Below, one piece after another: positions 32,921 to 45,436 of a stretch of 64,000 nucleotides of DNA. A program made the translations under genes and the position numbers. This DNA is from Hemerocallis citrina (Eukaryota; Streptophyta; Magnoliopsida; Asparagales; Asphodelaceae). Under the pieces are notes generated by a model. That model had not been told where the DNA came from and did not search any database. It saw only the letters and a list, made by a program, of their open reading frames with translations. The number at the start of each line of letters is the position of its first letter. Position 1 is the first letter of the stretch. The stretch spans positions 39,278,984-39,342,983 of the forward strand of contig CM030362.1 in assembly GCA_017893485.1 (NCBI GenBank). Direction: 5' to 3'.

Positions 32921-33954
32921 TGGGAGTCAGCCATGAGGGACGAGATGAACTCCGTGGAACAGAACCAAACTTGGGAGTTGACCAAGTTACCCGCAGGAAA
33001 ACGCGCTCTTATGAACAAATGGGTTTTTAGAGTCAAAGATGAGGCAGATGGCAGTAAGAGGTATAAGGCCAGGCTTGTTGTGAAAGGATTCTCTTAAAGG
33101 GAAGGCATCGATTATAGTGAGATCTTTGCACCGGTTGTGAAGATGGCTTCTATTAGGGTTCTGCTCAGTGTTGTAGCAGTTGAAGACTTGCACTTAGAGC
33201 AGTTGAATGTGAAGACAGCATTTCTCCATGGTGATGTCGAAGAAGAGCTGTATATGAAACAACCCACAGGTTTTGAAGCTAAAGGAAAGGAAGACATGGT
33301 GTGTCGATTGAAGAAGAGTCTTTATGGGTTCAAACAAGCACCGCGGCAATAGTATTTGAAGTTTGATTGCTTCATGAAAAGAAAAGATTTTGATAGATGC
33401 GAAATAGATCATTGTGTGTATGTTCGTAGATATGAAGACAATGATATAGTTACTTTGGCGTTATATGTGGACGACATGTTGTTGGCAGGTTCATGTATGG
33501 AGAAGATCAAGGAAGTAAAAAAGTTGCTAGCTTTAGAGTTTTTAATGAAGGACTTGGGTGAAGCAAAGCAAATCCTCGGCATGAAAATCAGTAGAGACAG
33601 GAGAAGCAAGAAGCTTTGGTTATCACAAGTGGACTATGTGAAGAAGGTGTTGAAGAGATTCAATATGGATGGCGCGTGGCCAGTCACTTGTCCCTTGGTT
33701 GCTCACTTCAAGTTATCAATGAACTTGTGTCCTAAGACGGAGGCGGAGATGGAGGAAATGGCTGTTATTCCTTATGCCTCAGCAATTAGGAGTTTGATGT
33801 ATGCGATGGTGTCTACAAGACCAGACATCGCACAAGCAGTGAGAGTTGTCAGCCATTACATGAAGAATCCAGGTAAACAACATTGGGATGCAGTAAGATG
33901 GATTCTTAGATATCTAGCAGGTACTTGAGATCACTTTCTTTGTTTTGGGGGAGA
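32921..33954 (+). pseudogene. Copia A reverse transcriptase with stops
   Basis: Copia-type RT: NKWVFRVKDEADGSKRYKAR, YSEIFAPVVKMASIRVLLS, the catalytic YVDDMLLAGS, and YASAIRSLMYAMVSTRPDI. It is broken by TAA near 33096 (a Gln codon expected), TAG near 33350 (Trp expected) and TGA near 33926. It ends at the solo-LTR insertion. Confidence 0.88.
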
Positions 33955-34554
33955 TTCTTTGTCACGCCCCTCTTCCCAAAAACCCGGAATACGAGTGCGT
34001 GACGAAGCCCAGTAAATGATCTTAACATCATTCATAAGTTGTAGGATCGACTCAGCATCACAACAAGAATATATCAAGATATCAATACAACCAAGCATGC
34101 ATGAATAATTTATCAAACAACAGAAAACAATTGAAACAAATAATAATATCCAAATAGTTTTCAAGTCTGGATCGAATGTAAAACTTGGGAACATAAGCCC
34201 GTTATGAGTTTTAAGTAGCAAGAAATAAATAACGCAAGAAAACAAATAATCTAAACATGTCCTTCTCCATTTGAAGTCTAAAATCTCTGCTCACCAATTC
34301 CGATAGGCAGCTCGTCTCCAAAGTCTGTTTAATAATTATAAAAAGGAAAAAAATAGAGAAAACAAGAGAAAATGCCCTTAGTGCAAGTTAGGGCCAAAAA
34401 TAGTAAAAACGAGTACAAGAAACATGGAACATTTGGAATCAAGAATATAATGGGGATGCAACAAGTAGTGGGAATTCGAGAACTAACTAGCAAGAAGGAA
34501 AACTCAAGAGATCAGGTTGGGTAACAAATACTAATAGTAGATCAAGTGACTAGT

Positions 34555-34765
34555 GACATATAAGAGTATCCAACATCAAGTGACAGGTATCAAGTACAAG
34601 TGTCAAGTAACAAGTCTCAAGCCTAGTGTCAAGTTGTCAAGCACAAGTATCAAGTTGCTAGTGTCAAGTATTATATTCAAGTATCAAGTCTCATGTATCA
34701 TGTCATCAAGTATCAAGTAAACATGTATCAAGTTCGAGTTTCATGTATCAAGTCTTGTAGTTATT
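34555..34765. repeat. Short imperfect CAAGT(A/G)TCAAGT tandem
   Basis: Within the solo LTR, about 200 bp are built from repeats of AAGTATCAAGT and variants. A related AACAAGTTCATGAA word recurs at 34915-35060. Low-complexity expansion, non-coding. Confidence 0.6.
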
Positions 34766-37017
34766 ACTATCTAGGTAACACTTCATGCATCCATCTTTTT
34801 ACTACATGGTTGCTACATACAAATCAGTTACGTTTAGGCCTAGTGGTGGAGTCTATAGGGCGGCGTACCCAGGTATCAAGTATCAAGCAAGCATGGTTCA
34901 TGAATCGGAAAATAAATAACAAGTTCACGAAACAAGTTCGCGATTCCACTAACAAGTTCAAGAACAGTACAATGGGTTCATGAATCAAACAAGTTCATGA
35001 GCCAATTAATGGCTCCATGTATCAATCAAGATACAACAAGTTCATGAACCAAGTAATGGGAAACACGGGCCCCCTTCCGAGTACACTTACCCATATTGTC
35101 CACTACTATGGTCTTTCTCTTAAACCCCGGCTTGTTATTTATTATTATTATTAACCAAGCATGAAAGTGTGTGAAATAAGTCAAGTAGACATCAACAAGA
35201 ACATGGAACAAGTCTAGGCTAGATAGGATACAAGTTCGAGGGTCTAAACAAATTAAAATATCAAGAACAACGAAAATCTCAAATCTGGACAGCATGAGGT
35301 TGCTGCACCAAAACTGCGATTTTCTTTGTTACGAGATAACAAAAGTGGATCCGTCGGAAGATCTAGAAACTAGACTTCTGTCCGGTTCCAATGCATATAA
35401 TTAAGGTACATAAAAGTTGTGGTAACATGTGTCAAAATAGTAACCTACACAGCTTTTGTGTTCAGCCAGAATTTGTGAATCTGAGTTTATACATATGAAA
35501 CAGGGTTGAAACGTTACTAATTAATTCTAAGAAAATTAGGAAATGTTCTCTAGGGTGTCCAGCAACAGCATGTAAAATTTCAAGGCAACTACTTAATGGT
35601 AGCATAGTTAAAATAATTTGTAAACTAAGGAAGTGCAGCAGTTTTGTGAATCTGCGACTACCGACACTGCAGTAGTAAAACTGCGATATCTCCTAGACCG
35701 TAACTCAGAATTCAAAAATTCTGGAGGCTATCGATATCTAGATATTTAGATATACATTTCATGTTCAGGGCTCAAGTTCAGATTTTGATTTTAAAGAGGT
35801 CAAAACAGCAAGTAAAGTTCAGGACAGCAACAAGTGTGACTGTTTTTTTCCATATATAAGTTGCATGATAATTGGTTATTATGAGCCTAGATTAATGTGT
35901 GATACAAATGCGGGTGTAGTGTTTATCAAATTAGAAAGCAACATCTATTTCTCAACTCAAATGGGTGCAAGATCATCACATCCAAGATACAACACATATC
36001 TACAAATCTAGGGTTTTTTAATTTTATGTGTTCATGTGACTAGGAGATAAAATGAGCCCAAATAATTGTAAATATAACGACGAAGGTATTGTGACTCTTA
36101 AGATTTAGGGATCGACGGTAAGATATTCAAGATTAACAAATGATAAGACAAGAAGGAGTCACAACTACAAACTATTTGCGGTATTTTCAATTAAATGCTT
36201 GTACTAGGTCAATAAATTGTACAAGAATACTTGCCTTTAGGAAGACGATTAGATCCGGTAATTGAGAATAACGGGATAAAAAATCCCGGGCGAAATCTCC
36301 CAAAAATATGTGCAAAACCCGTGTGAAGAAACCAATAGCAACTCACGGTAAAACTCCACACCAGATCGGGGCGAACACCAAACAGCAAATGGAGGATCTG
36401 GTGCACCAAAACACGGTACACCAACTCTGTCCAGTGGTAGCTCTCCTACACACTGGATCTGATCCAAACACGGGACAGCGAGCAGCGGATCAAGAGCCCA
36501 GAACAGCAAACAGCAGGGGCGAACACTCATGATCCGTCTTCTTCCTTTGACACAGAGAGAGAGAGAGAGCATGGGCGACAATGGTGCAACACGACTGCGG
36601 CAGGGGCTCGCGGCGGATGGCAGGGCATGGGCGACTGGAGGTCGCGACGGTGATGCGCTGGTCGGGAGGCGACGCAATGCCGGCGGTCCCGACGAAAGAG
36701 CGGAGCTCTGTTTTCAACTCAAAAACAGAGGGATGATGACAACGCGATTGGGGGCTTGAATGGCGACGACGACAGCGCTAGGTATCGGCAGAGGTTGCGG
36801 GGGTGCACGACGAGGGATCGTGGTGGGCGACTGTTAGTGTAGGTGCCCTAGAGGCAATACAATGATATCATGTAATCAGTATTATTAACATTATGTTCTA
36901 TTTGATTATATTAATAATTTATTATGCTTCGTATTTATTGCGTTATAAATGTTAGCATGATAAATGTCCTTAGATTATTAATACGAACTATATGAACATG
37001 AGATTATATATAGTATA

Positions 37018-38694
37018 TGTTGTTGGTAAATCTAGACTATCTAAATAACTAGACTAACTAGACACAAATTATAAAACCTCGCAAGTGCACGAATCGTTAG
37101 AAAAGCGTAGCAATAGCAAGGGTCGATCCCACAGAGATTGTAGACCTCAACTTACTAATCAATAAAACTAATAATAAAAATGAATAAGAGTTGTCATAAT
37201 ATTCTAAAAGAAACTAAAAAGATTAAAACTAAGATGAGAAGTGTTGAATCACAAATATCTCTTGAATAGTTGGGTTGTTGATCTCCTCCAATAGTTAATA
37301 ATGCTAAGCTACCTTCTGAACTTACTTCTAATTACTCATGTTTGTTCACTTCAAGGGCATGGTATCTACTCCTTGAAGTAATATTTCCCTAAGCCAAGAA
37401 TTAGGCATGGTATCTACTCTAATTCGTTTCTTTCCGTAAGTATCTAGCATGGTATCTACTAAGTTATACTTAGGGAAAACATAAGAACAGTGGAAACGAA
37501 CAAACACTTAAAGTTCTAGAAATTGGTATCAGATCTAGATCCTCTAAGTTGATTGAACCAAGAACCCTTAAAGATTCCTTTGTTACAAATTATGAGCACG
37601 AGATTCGGTCGTCTCAATATGCTCATATAACAGATTCAGATAAATGACATCCAAACTTGAGCTTCCCAAGTTCTGTACGTCAGTCGACTGGCTCTCACCT
37701 CATCGACTGCTCTCAGTCTTGAGAACTAGTTTGACTATCATAAACCTATACCAATTCAATTAGATTCAATCAATAAGTAACATAGAAGAGTTCAGAAGAA
37801 AATAGCATTACATAACTACGGTTTCGATCTACCCAACTATGAAATTAGTTCCACATAATAATAATTTTATTGCTTAACAAGTTTGAATACATGATCAACA
37901 TAAAAGAATGAAGAGAGAAGAAGAAATAAACTAATGGATTCCGGCAATATGGTCGACTGGCTGTCACACAGTCGACTGCCTTCTGGTTGCTGGATCTTCT
38001 CTCTCCTTCTTCGATGTTGATGGAGTGATGCTCTCGATGTTTGTTCAGGAACTTAGTGATTGAGCCGCTTCCCAGAGATATATCTGATGATTCCGGGTCC
38101 CCTCTCTAAGTCGATCTCTTCTGATATTTATAGAGTACGGCTGAGAATTAGGGTTTCCACTTTTTCAGGAAGATCCTTCTTTATTTGATTTGCTGATTAA
38201 TATCTTTCTCTTTTCTCCTTTCCTTCCTTATCTGTTCACCACGTCCTCTTGGGAATACCCTGTCTTTAGATTTGATTCGCTGCATAAAATCTTGATTCAA
38301 ATAGATTTGAAATTAGATTCAGGTGTATCTTTGAAGATTTGATTTGTTTACTCCGCCGCAGACCAGTCGACTTGTATCTGGACCAGTCGACTGAGTCGAG
38401 ACTTCTGTAGATTTCATCTTTGTTCAAATCAGTCGACTGTCTTTTGGGAGTGAGTCGACTGTGTCGAGAGTTGTGGAAAATCAGCTTCTCTTGTCCAGTC
38501 GCCTGTGTTGGGGAACCAGTCGACTGATCCTCTGCAGTTTGCTGTGTATTATCCTAAATCTGCTTCGTCTTTCTGTTATAAGCTGTTTCCTATGGAAAAG
38601 AGAAAATAAGAGTTAAATACCATATATAGAGCTTTTAAATGTCTAATTATATTAAGATTATTGCTCTAAAAAGTGAATAATAATGTGTTCATCA
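37018..38694 (-). mobile_element. 3' LTR of Athila element
   Basis: 1,677 bp, TGTTGTTGGTAAATC...GTGTTCATCA on the plus strand. The minus-strand TATAAATA box is the complement of 38125-38132. It contains about five pairs of CAGTCGACTG-like palindromes, from 37681 to 38540. Confidence 0.95.
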
Positions 38695-38740
38695 AATACC
38701 CCCACACTTAGCTTTTGCTTGTCCTCAAGCAAAGAGTGAA
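38695..38740 (-). other. Polypurine tract of Athila element
   Basis: The minus strand reads AAGTGTGGGGGTATT directly before the 3' LTR, with GAGGACAAGC just upstream, a conserved arrangement in this lineage. A second copy lies about 840 bp further inside (39539-39575). Confidence 0.8.
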
Positions 38741-39000
38741 TTTATGAACAAGGGAGTAATAATCAGAATAAACTCAACCATCAAGATTTCTTATTATGTG
38801 GACATCACAATGAAAAATATAAAACTACAAACAATTTCAGATAAAGTAAAATTGAACATACCCACTTTCTCTAGTGCAATTGTTCAGTCATAATCCCCAA
38901 ACTTAATCATATTTGTCATGCGATTAATGTAGTTATAGTATGCAACTACTCAGTCTGTGATTATCCCTTTTCTCTACTACAAATCCAGTAGCAAACTAGA

Positions 39001-39038
39001 GGGTTTTTTTTTTTTTTTTTTATTTTTTTTATTTTTTT

Positions 39039-39096
<58 letters not shown>
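39001..39096. repeat. Poly(T) and (TA)n microsatellite
   Basis: A T-rich run, then about 27 TA units (39042-39095) in the non-coding segment between the two polypurine-like tracts of Athila. Open frames crossing it are artefacts. Confidence 0.9.
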
Positions 39097-39102
<6 letters not shown>

Positions 39103-39538
39103 CTTTAAAGTTGTCACTTGTCTTTTGACGCGAATGCGAAACATTTGTGATGTATCCACCCGGTTACTCAACAAGTCACAAACATTAAAGTGCTTTGCAT
39201 ACTCATATTTCGAGTTGCCGTTTGACGTAAAGGTAAACATTGGTGATGAATACCCCTAGTTACTAAGCACTCAAAACATTGGAGTAGATTGACTTTATTT
39301 AAATATATACATATATTGTATCACTCTATTTACTTAAACTCGATTTAGGACTAGATCTAAAGGGAATAATTATCAGAAAAAGCATCACATTTGTTTATTA
39401 TGTATAATCGCATGACTCGCACAATTTTGTAGGGAATTATGAAACTCAACAATCCTAAAGTAAATAAGTATCCTTACTCTTACTTTATAAGAAATTGTTT
39501 ATCCTAAAAATTCAAAAGATTCCAAATATAACTAACTA

Positions 39539-39575
39539 ATACCCCCACACTTAGATGGAACATTGTCCTCAATGT
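39539..39575 (-). other. Second polypurine-like tract in Athila
   Basis: The minus strand reads GAGGACAATGTTCC followed by AAGTGTGGGGGTATT, nearly the same as the tract beside the LTR. It lies about 180 bp after the gag-pol stop, so it could act as an internal plus-strand primer. Confidence 0.6.
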
Positions 39576-39752
39576 TCGCACAAAACATAATATATAGGCA
39601 TGTGTTACCATCTAGTAAGGAGAGACGGAAAAATAAAAATAAAAATGAATAATAATGAATAAAATAAAGGGAAAGTGTAAATACTCCCCTGAAAAGTTGG
39701 GTTGCCTCCCAATAAGCGCTGTGTTTTCTGTCTTCAGCTAGACATGATGAGT

Positions 39753-42700
39753 TCATGCAATGTATTGAATGGGTTGAAGATTCACATCTTCCTCGTGTTG
39801 CTCTAGACTCATCTCAATGTATGGCTTCGCCCTGTGTCCGTTCACCTTGAATGTTTGATTTCGTTCTTCGCTGTGAACTTCCAATGCACCATGTGGAAAG
39901 ACTTTTGTGACAATATATGGTCCATACCATCTTGACTTGAGCTTGCCTGGAAAGAGTCTTAATCTTGAGTTGTAGATCAATACCTTTTGTCCTTCATAAA
40001 ACTCCTTCCTTGCTAATTGTTTATCATGATACAACTTGGTTCTTTCCTTGTACAATTTTGCATTTTCATAAGCGTCGTGCCTCAACTCTTCAAGCTCATT
40101 TAGTTGCAATCTCCTTTTGTCACCTGCTTGTTTCATATCAAAATTGAACCTTTTGATGGCCCAATATGCTTTGTGCTCCAACTCAACTGGCAAGTGACAG
40201 GCTTTTCCAAACACCAAACGGTATGGTGACATGCCAATGGGTGTTTTGTATGCGGTTCTATAGGCCCATAATGCATCGTTCAAGCGCAACGACCAATCCT
40301 TCCTCCTTGTGTTGACCGTCTTTTCCAAGATGCTCTTGATCTCTCTGTTGCTAATCTCCACCTGCCCACTGGTTTGAGGATGATATGGAGTTCCCACTCT
40401 ATGTGTAATCCCATATTTCTTCATCAAAGAAGCAAATGGGTAGTTATTGAAGTGGCTCCCTCCATCACTTATTATTGCTCGTGGTGTACCAAACCTAGTG
40501 AAAATGTTCTCCTGCAAAAACTTGACAACAACTTTGTGATCATTAGTTCGTGAGGGGACAGCCTCGACCCATTTAGACACATAATCCACACCAACAAGTA
40601 TATATAAATAACCAAATGAGTTAGGAAATGGACCCATGAAGTCGATTCCCCAAACATCGAAAAGCTCGATTACTTGTATGTTGTGCAGTGGCATTTGATT
40701 TCTAGAAGAGATGTTGCCTGTCCTTTGGCATTTGTCGCAAGTCCTGCAAAAAGAAAAAGCATCTTTGAATACCTTAGGCCAATAAAAACCAGATTGCAAT
40801 ACCTTTAGTGCTGTTCTCTTTGGCCCAAAATGTCCTCCACATGCATATTGGTGGCAATGTTGTAGAATACTCCTTTGTTCCTCGTCTGCCACACATCTCC
40901 TTATAATTTGATCAGAGCAAAATTTGAATAAATAAGGATCATCCCAATAATAGTGTTTGCTCAGATCCACCAATCTTTTCCTTTCCTGATGTGTCATACC
41001 TGGAGGAAAAACATGAGCAGTTAGAAAATTTACAATATCAGCGAACCAGGGGAACTGTTCAGAGAGTCCAGTCGACTGGTGGAAGGACCAGTCGACTGCC
41101 CCGAGAGTTTGAACATTTATTTCAAATAGATGTTCATCTGGGAAATTTTCATTCAGCGGGGGCACAATTCTCTCTTCCTCCTGAAGTAGTCTGGACATGT
41201 GATCTGCCACAACATTGTCGCATCCTTTCTTGTCTCTAATCTCAAGATCAAATTCTTGAAGCATCAGCACCCATCTGATCAACCTAGGCTTAGCTTCCTT
41301 TTTAGCCAACAAATATCTCAAAGCAGCATGGTCAGTGAAAACAATAACTTTAGAACCAATTAAATATGATCTAAACTTCTCTACAGCAAAAATAACAGCT
41401 AACATTTCTTTTTCGGTGGTAGAATAATTTAGCTGTGCATCGTTTAGAGTTCGAGAAGCATAGTAAATAACATGGGGTTTCTTATTGATTCTTTGACCTA
41501 AAACAGCCCCTAAGGCATAATCACTTGCATCACACATGAGCTCAAAAGGATGGCTCCAATCTGGTGCCATGACAATAGGTGCAGAAATGAGAAGAGTTTT
41601 CAATGTGTTAAAAGCATTTGTACATTCTTCTGTCCATACAAACTCAGCATCCTTAGCCAACAAGTCACAAAGGGGTTTGGAGATTTTTGAGAAATCTTTT
41701 ATGAATCTTCTATAGAACCCTGCATGTCCTAGAAAACTCCTAATACCCTTAACTATAGTGGGAGGGGGTAGTTTTGATATTATATCTATTTTGGCTTTGT
41801 CTACCTCTATGCCTCTTTTTGACACAACATGCCCCAAAACAATACCTTGTTGTACCATAAAATGGCACTTTTCCCAGTTCAGCACTAAATTGTATTCTTC
41901 ACATCTTTTAAGTACAAGCTGCAAATGGTTAAGACATTCATCGAAACAAGATCCAAAAACACTAAAATCATCCATAAATACCTCAATAAACCTTTCCACC
42001 ATGTCTGAAAATATGCTCATCATGCATCTTTGAAATGTTGCTGGTGCGTTGCACAATCCAAAAGGCATCCTCCTGTAAGCAAAAGTACCAAAAGGGCATG
42101 TAAAAGTGGTCTTTTCTTGATCTTCTGGAGCAATAGCAATTTGATTATAGCCACTATAACCATCTAGAAAACAATAATGACTATATCCTGCTAGTCTTTC
42201 TAACATTTGATCAATAAAAGGAAGAGGGAAGTGATCTTTCCTGGTTTCATTATTCAACTTCCTATAGTCAATGCATACCCTCCATCCTGTGGTTACTCTT
42301 GTTGGGATAAGTTCATTCTCTTCATTTGTTACCACTGTAACTCCACTTTTCTTAGGTACTACATGTATAGGACTTACCCATTTGCTGTCTGAGATAGGAT
42401 AGATGATGCCAACATCTAGTAGCTTCAAAATTTCTGCTCTTACCACTTCCTTCATGTTGGGGTTGAGCCTTCTCTGTGCCTCTCTGCTAGGTTTTGCATC
42501 GTTCTCAAGGAGTATTCTATGCATGCATTTGGATGGACTTATTCCCTTGATATCTGCAATGGTCCATCCTATTGCACTCTTGTGTTCTCGTAATACCTTC
42601 AGCAGCTTTTCTTCTTCCTGTGCATTTAAGTTTGCAGCAATTATCACCGGCAATGTCTGGTTCTCGTCCAAAAATGCATGTTTCAAATGGTCGGGCAACT

Positions 42701-45312
42701 GCTTAAGTTCTATGTCTGGGAGTTTCTGTACAGTCGACTGGTCCATGTCAGCAGTCGACTTGTTCTGGGTGTCTGGGTTAGGTCGACTGGTTAGAACACC
42801 AGTCGACTTAACCTGTTCATCAGTTGCCTGATCTGTAGAAGAACAATTTTTATCAGACACCAATTTTTCAAATAAAGGTGCAGGCTTACCTGAATATGAC
42901 TGTGGAGTTTCAAGGTGATGTACTGTCTCTGCAATCTCCCAGTCATCGTATTCCTGTTCAACATGAGATAAAGTTAGAGATTGAGTGATTGTGGCTTGTA
43001 GTGGTTCAACGCTATGTACCTGAAATGTTTGATCAACAATCTCCTGCACCACATCAATATTATAGCATTCACTATCATCTTGTGGTAATTTCAGTGTATC
43101 AAACATTTTAAATTCCACTTTTTCTCCGTTTATCTTCATACTTATAATGCCCTTTTTAACACAAATTTTTATATCAGCTGTACTCATAAAGGGCCTACCT
43201 AATATGATCGGTAGAGATGATGACATAGAAGATTCCTCCATATCTAACACAACAAAATCAGCAGGCAAAATAAAATCATTTACCTGAACTAGGACGTCTT
43301 CTAAAATACCTCTAGGTCTTTTTATGCTGCGATCAGCCAATTGCAAAGTGATGGATGTTGGCTTGAGTTCCCCCAATCCAAGCTTTTCGTAAACAGAATA
43401 AGGAAGAAGGTTGATGCTTGCCCCCAAGTCTAGCAGTGCTCTTTCAAAGAAGTGCTCACCAACTTTGCAAGGAATGGTGAAACTACCTGGATCTTTCAGT
43501 TTAGGTGGTAGTTTTCTTAATAATACAGCACTCACTTCTTCTGTCAAAGCCACATCCTCCTTAACTTGAAATGTTCTTTTGTGAGTACAACAATCTTTCA
43601 AAAATTTGGCATACGAAGGAATTTGTTTAATAGCATCAAGTAGGGGAATATTAATTTCTACCTTTTTGAGAGTTTCAAAGACGTCAAATAAATGTTGTTC
43701 TTTCTTTTTATTGACTAACCTTTGAGGGAATGGTGGTGGAACTGTGCCTACTTTTTCACTTACCTTACTCGAACCCCGAGCTTTTGGTAGTTGTTTTTCT
43801 GATTTGTCTGTGCAGTCGACTGGCTTGTAAGAACAGTCGACTGGCTTGTCTGTGTGTGTTCCAACCTTGTTATCAATTACCTTACCATTTCTTAAAGTAG
43901 TCACTGCTTGGAGTTGTTCTTGACCTCCTGGGTTTGGTATGGTTTGTGACGGGAGTTCACCTGCTTTTCTTTCGCTTAGCTCTTTTGCAATCTGACCAAT
44001 TTGTGTTTCTAACTTCTGAATCGCTTGTCCTTGTTGGTTGTTTGTTTGATGTTGTTGTTGGAGCAATTGAAGAACGGTGGACTCAAAATCCAACTTCTTC
44101 TGTTCTGGAGCTGGTCGATCAAACCCACTTCCCATCTGAGGGTTCCTTGTATGTCCTTGTGTGAATTGATTCCCTTGATTATTTTGATTATTGCTCCATG
44201 AGAAGTTTGGATGATTCCTCCATCCTGGGTTATATGTGTTCGAGTATGGATTGTTCTTTGGTGGAAATACTCCTCGACCCACATAGTTCGCATGCTCCTG
44301 GTCTGTAAAAGTAGACATGGGACATGTATCAGTTGTATGATCTAAATGCGAGCAAATTGCACATATTTCATTTGTTTGATTTTTAACTCCACCCATTGTC
44401 GACATTGCATTAACAAGCATATCAATTTTCTTATTCATGTTTGCCATTTCTAATTGAATGTTATTATTATTAGAGATCTCGTAAACTCCCTGTTTTTTCG
44501 TAGGTCCCCTTCTTGTTGAGAATTGTTGGGAGTTCTCGCTAAGTTCTTCAAAAAGTTCAATGGCTTCTTCTCCACTTTTCCTCATCAAAATTCCGTTGCA
44601 AGCTGCATCAACAATTGCTTTGTTAGTGTCATTTAAACCTTCATAAAAAGCTTGTACCTGATCATCCTTAGGCAGATTGTGAGTAGGACACTTGAGAAGC
44701 TTGCTCTTGAAGTCTTTCCATGCTTCGAAGAATAGATCTCCATCTTTTTGCTGGAAGAGTTGAATCTCCCTTTTTAGCTGTTTGGTTTTCTGGGCTGGAA
44801 AGAACTCTTTCAAAAATTTCGTTGCCAATTGCTCCCATGAATTGATTGATCCTGGTTCCAAAGAATTATACCACAACTTAGCATTAAGTTTTAAAGAAAA
44901 AGGAAACAAGATTAACCTGATTTGTTCAGCGGTAAGCCCTTGGACGCTTTGTCCTGCAAAGATCGAAAAAGTCTTGCAAATGAAGATGAGGCTCTTCATC
45001 TGGTTTGCCACTAAAGTGGGGAACCATACTAAGTAAATGAGGAGATAGGTGCATGTTCCCTGTGGCATTAGGTTGAAAAGCAATGCAGGAAGGTTGCTCA
45101 ATATTCTTAGGAGTGAATTTGTCCTGCATTGGTACTCGATTTTGTATTTCGTCAGCCATTCTTTCCTGTGAAATCTGTCTCTGTGCAGTCGACTGGGTCC
45201 GTACAACAGTCGACTGGTTGGCTGCAACTAGCTTACCTAGTCTGTGCAAAGTTCGTTCTGTTTCTGCGTCAATAGGTAGTAGCTCTGGTCGAAGTGATCG
45301 TCTACCGTGCAT
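39753..45312 (-). CDS. Athila gag-pol polyprotein, one frameshift in gag
   Basis: A 1,824-codon frame (45227-39753) holds most of gag-pol. The true gag start is in another frame at 45312 ([17 protein letters not shown]), which runs through [20 protein letters not shown] and must switch near 44950 to continue as [17 protein letters not shown]; a single-base indel is the simplest cause. Domains in order: gag; zinc knuckle [14 protein letters not shown] (about 44340-44375); protease with LLDLGAS (about 43425); RT with FMDDFSVFG (about 41966); RNase H ([20 protein letters not shown]); integrase zinc site ([20 protein letters not shown]); and DDE core with [15 protein letters not shown] and the Glu in [11 protein letters not shown]. 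All catalytic residues seen are intact. It copies element RNA and integrates the DNA in the nucleus. Confidence 0.92.
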
Positions 45313-45412
45313 TCACCGAAGTCCTGTAACCTAAAAGAAAAATTATTAATAAAAGAAAAGAAAAACTAATAAAAAAAAATTCTACTGACTTGTAAGTTAA
45401 AATACTAAACAA

Positions 45413-45430
45413 TCCCCGGCAACGGCGCCA
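45413..45430 (-). other. Primer-binding site, tRNA-Asp type (Athila)
   Basis: The minus strand reads TGGCGCCGTTGCCGGGGA six bases after the 5' LTR, the same 18 bases as in the Tat-lineage element. Confidence 0.88.
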
Positions 45431-45436
45431 AAAACT

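Noticed and set aside
31406..33954. Functional copia polyprotein
   Set aside because: A frameshift, three stops, the missing protease and the later insertion exclude a working product.
38957..39259. Open frames across the TA repeat
   Set aside because: The peptide is produced by the poly(T) and (TA)n tracts; it appears on both strands.
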